Assembly: GCA_021323735.1 (NCBI GenBank)
Contig: JAJPKM010000030.1
Span: forward strand, 1 to 39,185
Length of the DNA: 39,185 bases
Source: Gammaproteobacteria bacterium
Lineage (GTDB): Bacteria; Pseudomonadota; Gammaproteobacteria; Steroidobacterales; Steroidobacteraceae
Direction of reading: 5' to 3'
In this document: in pieces, positions 7,745 through 14,583 of the stretch
How positions within the stretch are numbered: position 1 is the stretch's first letter
Layout of the letters: each line of letters starts with the position of its first letter
Translations under genes and position numbers: made by a program
The notes under the pieces: generated by a model
The model's input: only the letters and a program-made list of their open reading frames with translations
What the model was told of the DNA's origin: nothing
Databases searched by the model: none

Positions 7745-10738
7745 ATGCCGGGAGAGATGCTGGCGCGCCGCCTTCGCGCCGAGACCGACGGCGAAGTCCT
7801 CTTCGATGCCGCGTCCCGCGGGCGCTACTCCACCGACGCCTCGATTTATCAGATCGACCCGCTGGGAGTCTTCGTGCCCCGGCACGAGCGGGACATTGCC
7901 GCCGCCATTCAAATTGCGGCGGAGCTTGCGGTACCCATCCTGCCTCGAGGAGCGGGGACCAGTCAGTGCGGGCAAACCACGGGAGCCGCACTGGTGATCG
8001 ACAACAGCAAGTACTTTCGCGCGCTGGTCAACCTCGATGTGGCCAACCGGCGAGTTCGGGTGCAGCCTGGGATGGTGCTGGATCACTTGAATGCCCTGCT
8101 GGAACCGCATGGCCTATGGTATCCCGTCGACATTTCAACCTCTGCCCAGGCCACGCTGGGCGGTATGGCCGGCAACAATTCCTGCGGCTCGCGCTCCATC
8201 GCGTACGGCAACATGGTGCACAACGTCGCGGGCATCAGCGCCTGGCTATCGGACGGCACGCGCGTGGAATTCGGTCCGCTGGCCACCTTGGGCGCGCGCG
8301 AGCGCGCGATCGCGAATGTCGTGGAACGCCTGGCACGGCAACTGGCTCCGGAAATCCAAGCGCGCTGGCCCAAGGTGATGCGCCGTGTCGGCGGATTCAA
8401 TCTTGATATCTTCGATAATCAGAGCGAACGTCCGTACACGCACGACGGCAGCGTCAACCTCGCGCACTTGCTGGTCGGCTCGGAAGGCACGCTCGCCTAT
8501 ACCCGGGAACTCACGCTCGACCTGTCACCCCTGCCGCGCGCCAGATCGCTGGGCGTGGTGAATTTCGCTACCTTCCATGATGCCATGGACTCGGCGCAGC
8601 ACATCCTCAAGCTCGGCCCCACGGCGGTTGAACTGGTCGATCGCACCATGGTCGACCTGAGTCTGGCCAATCCGGCGTTCCGGCCGGTGATCGAAACCGC
8701 GCTCATCGGCCGTCCCGAGGCGATTCTGCTGGTGGAGTTCTGCGGCGAGCGTGAATCCGATCTACGCCGCAAGCTCGATGAACTCGATGAGCTGATGGGA
8801 GAACTCGGCAATCCCGGCAGCGTCGTCAAGCTCACCGATGGGAGCGCGCAGAAGCGATTGTGGGAAGTCCGCAAAGCCGGCCTCAACATCATGATGAGCC
8901 TCAAGGGCGACGGCAAGCCGGTCAGCTTCATCGAAGATTGCGCCGTACCGGTCGCGCACCTGGCCGAATACACGGCGGCATTGACCGAGATATTCGCGCG
9001 CCACGGCACTCGCGGCACTTGGTACGCACACGCATCGGTCGGGACACTGCACGTGCGCCCCATTCTCAATATGCGCGAGGACGGCGCGGTAAAAATGCGG
9101 GCCATCGCCGAGGAGGCCGCGGCGCTGGTACGCCGATACCAGGGAGCCTACAGCGGCGAGCACGGCGATGGGCTGTGTCGCGGGGAGTGGATCAAATGGC
9201 AGTTCGGTCCGGCGCTCAACGCGGCATTTCGAGAGATCAAGCGCTGCCTCGATCCCATCGATCTCTTCAACCCCGGCCGCATGATCGATCCGCCGCGGAT
9301 GGACGACCTTAAGCTGTTGCGTTTTCCCCCAGCCGGCGCACCCCGGCCCTATCGGACGATCGCACTCGAACCGGTGCTCGACTGGTCGGCGTGGAACGTT
9401 CAGAACGATGCGCTCACCGAAGCGACCACCGCGCCGGGAACGGGCGGCGATTCAACCGGCGGACTGGCCAAGGCCGTCGAGATGTGCAACAACAACGGCC
9501 ATTGCCGCAAGTTCGACGCGGGCACCATGTGCCCCAGCTATCGCGTCACCCGGGATGAGCAGCACCTTACCCGAGGCCGCGCCAACAGTCTGCGCCTCGC
9601 TCTCTCCGGACAACTTGGGCCCGGCGCTTTCACCGCGCCTGCGATGCGCGAGACGCTCGATCTTTGCGTGGGTTGCAAGGGCTGCCGCCGCGAGTGCCCG
9701 ACCGGCATCGACATGGCTAGGATGAAGATCGAGTTCCTGGCGCATTACAAAGCGCGACATGGATTTACGCTTCAGGACCGCGTGATTGCCGGCTTACCCG
9801 ACTACGCCGCGGCGGCAAGCCGCTTCCCCTGGCTTTTCAATCTCCGCGATACGCTGCCCGGCGCTGCCTGGATCAGCGAGCGCGTCCTCGGCCTCTCCGC
9901 CAGGCGCCCACTGCCGCGATGGCGCTCGGATACCTATTGGCGCAGCACGCAGACCTCGGGACTGGTTTCGGCCGAGCAATGCATCGACATCGGCCGTCGC
10001 GGCGGCAAGGCCGTGGTGCTGTTCGTCGATACCTTCAATGGGACCTTCGAGACGGAAAATGCGCTGGCGGCAACCCGGGTACTGCAGGCAGCCGGCTATG
10101 CAGTCCATGTGTTGACCAAACGTCGCGGCCACCACTGCTGCGGGAGAACTTACTTGACGCGGGGCATGGTCGGCGCGGCACGGGCACGGGCAGCGAGTCT
10201 CGTGGCGGCGCTGGCGCCGTTTGCAGAGGCATCGATCGCAATCGTCGGCCTGGAGCCCGCATGTCTCTTGACCCTGCGCGATGAGGCACTGGCGCTGAAG
10301 TTGGGCGAACACGCCGAACGCGTGGCACGGCATGCGCTGATGCTGGAAGAGTTCATCGCTCGCGAAATATCGGCCGGCCGCTTCAAGCTCGCCTTGCGAG
10401 AGGCCGGCCGACCCATCTTGCTGCATGGCCATTGCCACCAAAAGGCCTTCGGCACGGTGAGCGCCATTCTCGAGGTGCTGAAGTTGATTCCCAACGCCAA
10501 GCCCGAAATGATCCAAAGCTCCTGCTGCGGGATGGCCGGCAGCTTCGGCTATGAAGCCGCGCATCACGATGTCTCGATGCAAATGGCCGAGCTCAGTCTG
10601 TTGCCGCGGGTGCGCACAACACCGGAAGCCATCATCATTGCGGACGGCACCAGTTGCCGCCATCAAATTCGTGACGGCGCGTCGCGCGAGGCGATTCCCG
10701 CCGTACGCCTGCTCGATCAACTTCTGACGGCTGAATAG
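7745..10738 (+). CDS. FAD-linked and [4Fe-4S] 2-hydroxyacid dehydrogenase (GlcD-GlcF fusion type, YdiJ-like)
   Basis: The 997-residue protein starts at ATG 7745 behind AGGAG (7735-7739). Domains in order: a VAO/PCMH-type FAD-binding domain (about residues 30-260, with LPRGAGTSQCGQTTG and GGMAGNNSCGSRS); an FAD-oxidase C-terminal domain to about 520 (YSGEHGDGLCRGEW); a ferredoxin-like region with C581, C587, C596 and then C641, C644, C647 and C651 (CVGCKGCRRECP); and two cysteine-rich CCG segments, HHCCG near 798 and SSCCGMAGSFGYE near 927. This is the GlcD plus GlcF arrangement in one chain, as in E. coli YdiJ (about 1018 residues). It oxidises a D-2-hydroxyacid and passes electrons through the clusters to the quinone pool. 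The exact substrate (glycolate, lactate or 2-hydroxyglutarate) is not determined. The neighbouring glyoxylate aminotransferase favours glycolate-like acids. Confidence 0.9.
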   Translation: MPGEMLARRLRAETDGEVLFDAASRGRYSTDASIYQIDPLGVFVPRHERDIAAAIQIAAELAVPILPRGAGTSQCGQTTGAALVIDNSKYFRALVNLDVANRRVRVQPGMVLDHLNALLEPHGLWYPVDISTSAQATLGGMAGNNSCGSRSIAYGNMVHNVAGISAWLSDGTRVEFGPLATLGARERAIANVVERLARQLAPEIQARWPKVMRRVGGFNLDIFDNQSERPYTHDGSVNLAHLLVGSEGTLAYTRELTLDLSPLPRARSLGVVNFATFHDAMDSAQHILKLGPTAVELVDRTMVDLSLANPAFRPVIETALIGRPEAILLVEFCGERESDLRRKLDELDELMGELGNPGSVVKLTDGSAQKRLWEVRKAGLNIMMSLKGDGKPVSFIEDCAVPVAHLAEYTAALTEIFARHGTRGTWYAHASVGTLHVRPILNMREDGAVKMRAIAEEAAALVRRYQGAYSGEHGDGLCRGEWIKWQFGPALNAAFREIKRCLDPIDLFNPGRMIDPPRMDDLKLLRFPPAGAPRPYRTIALEPVLDWSAWNVQNDALTEATTAPGTGGDSTGGLAKAVEMCNNNGHCRKFDAGTMCPSYRVTRDEQHLTRGRANSLRLALSGQLGPGAFTAPAMRETLDLCVGCKGCRRECPTGIDMARMKIEFLAHYKARHGFTLQDRVIAGLPDYAAAASRFPWLFNLRDTLPGAAWISERVLGLSARRPLPRWRSDTYWRSTQTSGLVSAEQCIDIGRRGGKAVVLFVDTFNGTFETENALAATRVLQAAGYAVHVLTKRRGHHCCGRTYLTRGMVGAARARAASLVAALAPFAEASIAIVGLEPACLLTLRDEALALKLGEHAERVARHALMLEEFIAREISAGRFKLALREAGRPILLHGHCHQKAFGTVSAILEVLKLIPNAKPEMIQSSCCGMAGSFGYEAAHHDVSMQMAELSLLPRVRTTPEAIIIADGTSCRHQIRDGASREAIPAVRLLDQLLTAE

Positions 10739-10881
10739 GCCACACGGCTACGCGCCCAGCTCTTGGCGGCGGCGCCAACCGGCTGCCGCCCGTCGCAGTT
10801 GGCCGGGCAAAATCCACGTCGGCTCGCGACCACGCCATGGGAATACTTGAGACAAACTCCTACTCCCAGGCGTCATTCTGA

Positions 10882-12651
10882 ATGCGGCGTTTTCTGACAT
10901 ACGGAGCGCGCCACGCCCAGCATAGTGACGCGCCTATGGATGAACATTGCAACTTAGCTTTCCGTTCTCTCGGGGGGACCACGGTCGATCTTCAGCGGCG
11001 TGCAGGCTTCCCAAGTCCGCGCATACCCGAGGACCCTCCACCACCGTCACCCGTTAAGATCGGTCGGGTATTGCGCGATCGTTATGTCATCGAAACTTGC
11101 CTGGGAAGCGGCGGCAAGGGAACGGTATTCAAGGCACTCGACCGATACCGGTCAAGTTTGCCCATAGAGCAGCAGTACGTGGCAGTCAAGGTGCTTCACC
11201 CGGTGCCCGGCGGCCGCGCTGAAATGCTCGAGTCGCTGCAGCGCGAGCTTTACTGCGCACAGATGCTGTCGCACCGGAATATCGTCAATGTCTTCGAGCT
11301 GGATCGGGATGGCGACATCGACTTTTTCACCATGGAATTGCTGGAAGGCGAGCTATTGAGCACGGTCATCGCCCGCCTGCACGGCCAGCCCATGCATCGC
11401 CCGCACGCCTGGGCGGTGATCCGCCAAATTGCCGCTGCACTCGAGTACGCACATGGGCGCGCGGTGGTGCACGCGGATCTGAAGCCGCAGAATATTATGC
11501 TCACCGACGCAGGAGAGGTACGCATACTCGACTTCGGTACATCCGGTGTTTTCGACAAGAACTCTCACGACCGGCGAGATCGATCCGTGCGATCGGCCAC
11601 GCCGGCCTACGCCTCTTGCGAGATTCTGGACTCCCGCGAGCCGGATCCGCGCGACGATCTGTACGCCTTGGCATGCATCAGCTATGAATTGCTGACCGGA
11701 CTGCATCCCTTCCAGCGTCGTCGTGCGACTGACGCCCGCGACTTAGGAATCGTTGCCATCAGGCCTCCGCAGTTGAGCCGGCGGCAGTGGCTGACCCTGT
11801 CAAAAGGCCTGTGTTGGCATCGAGGCGGCCGATCGATATTGGTGGCCGATTGGCACGATCGATTGAAGCTCGGTGAGGAACCCAAATCTCTGCCGAGTCC
11901 TAGGGATCTGCAGCCGGCGCGCCCTGAGGCGGCGCGGTCCGCGCTGATGAGCCCTGCACTCTTCGCCGCTTTGGCGGCGGCAGCGACCCTCTTGCTACTG
12001 GTGCGCTTCGCACCCGGCGTGCGGGCGGGGGGCGCCGGCCCGATATCCGCAGCCGAATCCGCGAGCACTCCCGCCGCCGAGGAGCGAGAATCGAGTGCCG
12101 CTCCCCAGGAACTCGTCGATGAGAATGACACCTCCTCTCATACGGACCCCTCCCCGATTCCCGTCCGGCAGCCGCCGCTCGTTGGCAGCGCTCGCTCCGA
12201 TGGCGGCCGCGGCCGAAGCTCCCAGACGCCCAGTCCCATGGTCATTTCGGCGACTGATTACGACGTCCGTCCGGGAGAACGTTTTGCAGAGATACGGGTA
12301 CATCGCTCCTCGGCATTGGGGGAAGAAGTGCCCTTTGTGTGGTGGACCGAAGCCGCTTCGGCGAAGCCCGGCGTCGACTACGTGCCGCAGCCGAAAGTCA
12401 TTCAAAAATTTCCGAAGGGAAAGAGTTCAACCAGCTTCTTCGTGAAGCTTCTGCCCAGGGCCTCGCGGATTCGCCCCGAAGTATTCTACGTGGCCATCGG
12501 CGATGCCCCCGACAGTCCATCTCCCGGGCAAATCGTGCATTCAGCCGTAAGGCTTCCCTCCAACGGCATCGTCGATACCGGGCTTTCTCCGCAGACCGCC
12601 GACATGGCGACGTCGATATTCGCGACCGATGTAAACGCGGTATTACAGTAG
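10882..12651 (+). CDS. Membrane Ser/Thr protein kinase with C-terminal Calx-beta-like domain
   Basis: The 589-residue protein has a proline-rich lead, then a Hanks-type kinase domain (about residues 66-330): glycine loop GSGGKG (75-80), Lys103 in VAVK, Asp199 in HADLKPQN and DFG at 217-219. The catalytic loop reads HAD rather than HRD, and the PE motif near 247 reads SCE, so the kinase is atypical but keeps its key residues. A single membrane helix (about 354-374) follows. An acidic, Ser/Pro-rich linker then leads to a beta-rich domain (about 453-560) whose DYDVRPGERFAEIRVHR and GVDYVPQP stretches resemble Calx-beta repeats. The layout predicts a cytosolic kinase with a periplasmic sensing or binding domain. 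The start is uncertain (ATG 10936 is an alternative) and neither start has a clear ribosome site. Confidence 0.85.
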   Translation: MRRFLTYGARHAQHSDAPMDEHCNLAFRSLGGTTVDLQRRAGFPSPRIPEDPPPPSPVKIGRVLRDRYVIETCLGSGGKGTVFKALDRYRSSLPIEQQYVAVKVLHPVPGGRAEMLESLQRELYCAQMLSHRNIVNVFELDRDGDIDFFTMELLEGELLSTVIARLHGQPMHRPHAWAVIRQIAAALEYAHGRAVVHADLKPQNIMLTDAGEVRILDFGTSGVFDKNSHDRRDRSVRSATPAYASCEILDSREPDPRDDLYALACISYELLTGLHPFQRRRATDARDLGIVAIRPPQLSRRQWLTLSKGLCWHRGGRSILVADWHDRLKLGEEPKSLPSPRDLQPARPEAARSALMSPALFAALAAAATLLLLVRFAPGVRAGGAGPISAAESASTPAAEERESSAAPQELVDENDTSSHTDPSPIPVRQPPLVGSARSDGGRGRSSQTPSPMVISATDYDVRPGERFAEIRVHRSSALGEEVPFVWWTEAASAKPGVDYVPQPKVIQKFPKGKSSTSFFVKLLPRASRIRPEVFYVAIGDAPDSPSPGQIVHSAVRLPSNGIVDTGLSPQTADMATSIFATDVNAVLQ

Positions 12652-12668
12652 ACGCGGTATTACAGTAG
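12635..12668. repeat. Perfect 17-bp tandem duplication spanning the kinase stop codon
   Basis: The unit ACGCGGTATTACAGTAG occurs at 12635-12651 and again, base for base, at 12652-12668. The first copy encodes the last codons and TAG stop of the kinase gene. The second copy is untranslated and repeats the stop. It directly abuts the AT-rich palindromes that follow. A recent slippage event or the footprint of a lost insertion would both fit. Confidence 0.9.
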
Positions 12669-12714
12669 ATATAGTTTGTAACTATATGATTAACATATTT
12701 ATGATGTGTTAATC
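12669..12714. repeat. Two adjacent AT-rich inverted repeats downstream of the kinase gene
   Basis: The first palindrome, ATATAGTT-TGT-AACTATAT (12669-12687), has perfect 8-bp arms and a 3-base loop. The second begins at the next base: GATTAACA (12688-12695), an 11-base spacer, TGTTAATC (12707-12714). The 46 bases are far more AT-rich than the surroundings. They may end transcription of the kinase gene, or be the remnant or recombination site of a small mobile element. There is no T-run after either stem. Confidence 0.75.
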
Positions 12715-12840
12715 GTCCTCTGCAAAAGACCGACCCGCGGGCTCCCTTGTAAGATTCATGCGATAAGTCGCATACCGGGTATCGGCGTCTGATAAGGTGC
12801 CAGGCTGGTTAAAAGCAATGAGTGCTTTGAAAAACCGACC

Positions 12841-13176
12841 GTGAGAGTGAACTCCGACAATCAGACCCTGATTCTGGCGAGCGAGGCCATACCTCACCGC
12901 CTCGTCAGGGGTTCTTCGGCGGGTGCCCCAGAGCTTTCCGGCGGGCGGCGCTTGACGATTATCGCCACACCGGTGGGTGACCCCAGGCTTCTCACCCAGG
13001 CGAACTTTGCCGGCGGCGCGAGCAGCGAGTCGGCGATTACGCGCTACCAAACCATACCGCTACGCTCGAGCACGTCCTCCCGCGGGGGCGCCTTCAATGG
13101 CGCGCACGCCTATGCCAGCACGCAAGACCTGACCGACAGTCGGCGGAAAACCGCGATCATCGACACTTACGCCTAG
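12841..13176 (+). CDS. Doubtful hypothetical ORF
   Basis: From GTG 12841 the frame encodes 111 residues with mostly G/C third positions, which hints at coding. I see no Shine-Dalgarno site before it and no recognisable domain, membrane helix or export signal. A tiny ORF (ATG 12818, MSALKNRP) ends in TGA overlapping this GTG, so this could be the body of a frameshifted gene or have a short leader. The opposite strand also has an ORF of similar length (12709-13050), so the coding strand is uncertain. The rest of the stretch 12715-13384 shows only a short 12-bp tandem repeat near 13224. Confidence 0.3.
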   Translation: MRVNSDNQTLILASEAIPHRLVRGSSAGAPELSGGRRLTIIATPVGDPRLLTQANFAGGASSESAITRYQTIPLRSSTSSRGGAFNGAHAYASTQDLTDSRRKTAIIDTYA

Positions 13177-13223
13177 TGCGCGGTGCTCGGCGCGCCACCG
13201 ACCGCTTGAACTCGCCTAGCGCC

Positions 13224-13260
13224 GATGCCTCGCGTGATGCCTCGCGTCGATACCTCGCGA
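13224..13260. repeat. Short tandem repeat, 12-bp unit, about three copies
   Basis: GATGCCTCGCGT occurs twice head to tail (13224-13235 and 13236-13247), followed after one base by the variant GATACCTCGCGA (13249-13260). It lies in non-coding DNA upstream of the 53-residue peptide gene. No function is evident. Confidence 0.7.
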
Positions 13261-13384
13261 TCCGATGTTCAGTCGAATGTAGGACATTCACCGACGCGTG
13301 CTGGCGGCGCGAAGCCCTGTACCAGAGGCGCGGGCGCGCGCATGGTAGTCAAGCTTTGTCGCATGCGGCAAGGCGGAGGATACC

Positions 13385-13546
13385 ATGAAGCTGATCGCCA
13401 GCATTTTGCTAGCAGTTTGCATGAACGGGTGCTTAGGTAACGGCGGTAACATCCCCCACGAAGACAGTGAAGGCGTCACCCCGCGCAATGAAGGGGCTAC
13501 TCTCTGCCACGACGGGACACCGCCGCCGTGTGTGATTCGCAACTAG
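13385..13546 (+). CDS. 53-residue secreted or lipoprotein-like peptide with a C-terminal cysteine pair
   Basis: ATG 13385 is preceded by a strong GGAGG at 13375-13379. The product has a short basic start and hydrophobic core (KLIASILLAVCMNGC), reading as a Sec or lipoprotein signal with Cys12 or Cys16 as candidate lipid sites. Neither has a canonical residue set in front of it. The mature part is about 37 residues, with two cysteines near the end (CHDGTPPPC, Cys41 and Cys49) that could form a disulfide loop. I do not recognise a family. Its TAG stop overlaps the opposite-strand lipoprotein stop in the palindrome CTAG (13543-13546). Confidence 0.6.
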   Translation: MKLIASILLAVCMNGCLGNGGNIPHEDSEGVTPRNEGATLCHDGTPPPCVIRN

Positions 13547-13992
13547 TCCGGCCGCGCGGCGACTAGGATCGCCCTGGCCCTCACGGACTTCCTCACCACC
13601 CCCAGGAAGCCCCCCACTCCTACATCGATGGAAGCGTTGTGCGTATAGGTTTGAGTGCCGACACCCGTGCCCAACCCCAGCGAATCGGAATCCGATAGAT
13701 CCTCCAGCAATACCCCGTTCGCCCCCAGCGCCGCAGCTTCGGACTTCATGGCGTCGATCATCTTTTCGATGGCACGCTCACCGCCCGCACTGGTGACGCT
13801 CTTTCTCGACGCGCTCAAGACCGCGATTTCCTCGAAGCTCTGCGGCGCCTGCGTGTACACCCTCACCTCGGCCGACGTCAGCGCCGGCCGAGGCCTGCCC
13901 GTCAGGGTTTGAGACGACGTTGCGCAACCCACCAACATCGGGATCAATAGGATCGAAGCAAGCGTGCACATAAAAATAAATCGTTTGGCCAT
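13543..13992 (-). CDS. Small outer-surface lipoprotein of unknown function
   Basis: The start at 13992 gives MAKRFIFMCTLASILL, ending in a perfect lipobox LVGC with Cys23. An upstream in-frame start at 14175 would add an arginine-rich, non-family extension inside the neighbouring gene, so I reject it. The 149-residue product has a mature domain with VRVYTQAPQSFEEIAVLSAS, then KMIDAMKSEAAALGANGVLLE, a pattern seen in small YbjQ/DUF4156-like lipoproteins, and a glycine-rich C-terminus. Function is unknown. It is the last gene of a three-gene minus-strand unit, 10 bases behind the SnoaL-like gene. Confidence 0.8.
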   Translation of the reverse strand: MAKRFIFMCTLASILLIPMLVGCATSSQTLTGRPRPALTSAEVRVYTQAPQSFEEIAVLSASRKSVTSAGGERAIEKMIDAMKSEAAALGANGVLLEDLSDSDSLGLGTGVGTQTYTHNASIDVGVGGFLGVVRKSVRARAILVAARPD

Positions 13993-14002
13993 TGTAGCCA
14001 GG

Positions 14003-14542
14003 CTACCGGCCGTCCGCCTTCGGGGCCGGTTCGCCGGCCGCGGCCGGTGCAGCTGGCGCAGCGGGGGGCAGATCGCTCTTGGTGGTACGTTTCGCGAACC
14101 GCCATCCCTCCTTGGTCTTGACCAGGCTGTCGGTATACGTCGCCGTCGCCAGAATGCTGGCCGGCTTGGTACCAATGTCGACCAGCATCAGGTACACGAA
14201 GCCCGAAGCCTGTTTCGAATTGCCGCTGATCTCGAGGTTATTGTTCCAGTGCTTACGTGTTGCACCGTTCAATTTCTCGCGCCACATCTTTGCGAAGCCG
14301 ACCAATGCATCGTGCCCCGCAAACTGATTGAAAACGCCGTCCGGCGTGAACGTCGCGGCATACCCCTCGGCATCGCCGCTGTCGATGGCGATGTTGTACT
14401 TGGCATAGAGCTGCTGAATCTCGACGGTGTCCTGCGCGGAAAGTGCGCCGGCGGTATCCGATGCTCGCGGCGGCTGCGCTGCGTGGGTTGCGCCGGCACC
14501 CATGACCGCGAGCACGAGTACGCATAGAACGGCTTTTTTCAT
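14003..14542 (-). CDS. Exported SnoaL-like (NTF2 superfamily) protein
   Basis: The start at 14542 gives a clear Sec signal (MKKAVLCVLVLAVMGAGATHA). The 179-residue product has one cone-shaped SnoaL/NTF2-like domain (VEIQQLYAKYNIAIDSGDAEGYAATFTPDGVF, then a C-terminal WRFAKRTTK strand) and ends in an Ala/Pro-rich tail. Proteins of this fold may isomerise or hydrolyse small molecules or simply bind ligands. No catalytic residue set points to a specific reaction. It sits 41 bases downstream of the serine hydrolase gene and 10 bases upstream of the lipoprotein gene, so it is probably co-transcribed with both. Confidence 0.85.
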   Translation of the reverse strand: MKKAVLCVLVLAVMGAGATHAAQPPRASDTAGALSAQDTVEIQQLYAKYNIAIDSGDAEGYAATFTPDGVFNQFAGHDALVGFAKMWREKLNGATRKHWNNNLEISGNSKQASGFVYLMLVDIGTKPASILATATYTDSLVKTKEGWRFAKRTTKSDLPPAAPAAPAAAGEPAPKADGR

Positions 14543-14583
14543 TGTGCCTACGTTTCGTTGTGGTGATTGTGCGCTTGGTTGCT

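Noticed and set aside
9794-10720. 308-residue minus-strand ORF inside the FAD/Fe-S dehydrogenase gene
   Set aside because: It is antisense to the conserved CCG and Fe-S domains and shows no recognisable family.
12709-13050. 113-residue minus-strand ORF downstream of the kinase
   Set aside because: It has no ribosome site, domain or export signal and overlaps a similarly weak plus-strand ORF. I could not choose it over noise.
13543-14175. Longer 210-residue form of the lipoprotein
   Set aside because: The extra N-terminus is Arg-rich and overlaps the SnoaL-like gene. The start at 13992 gives a perfect lipoprotein signal.
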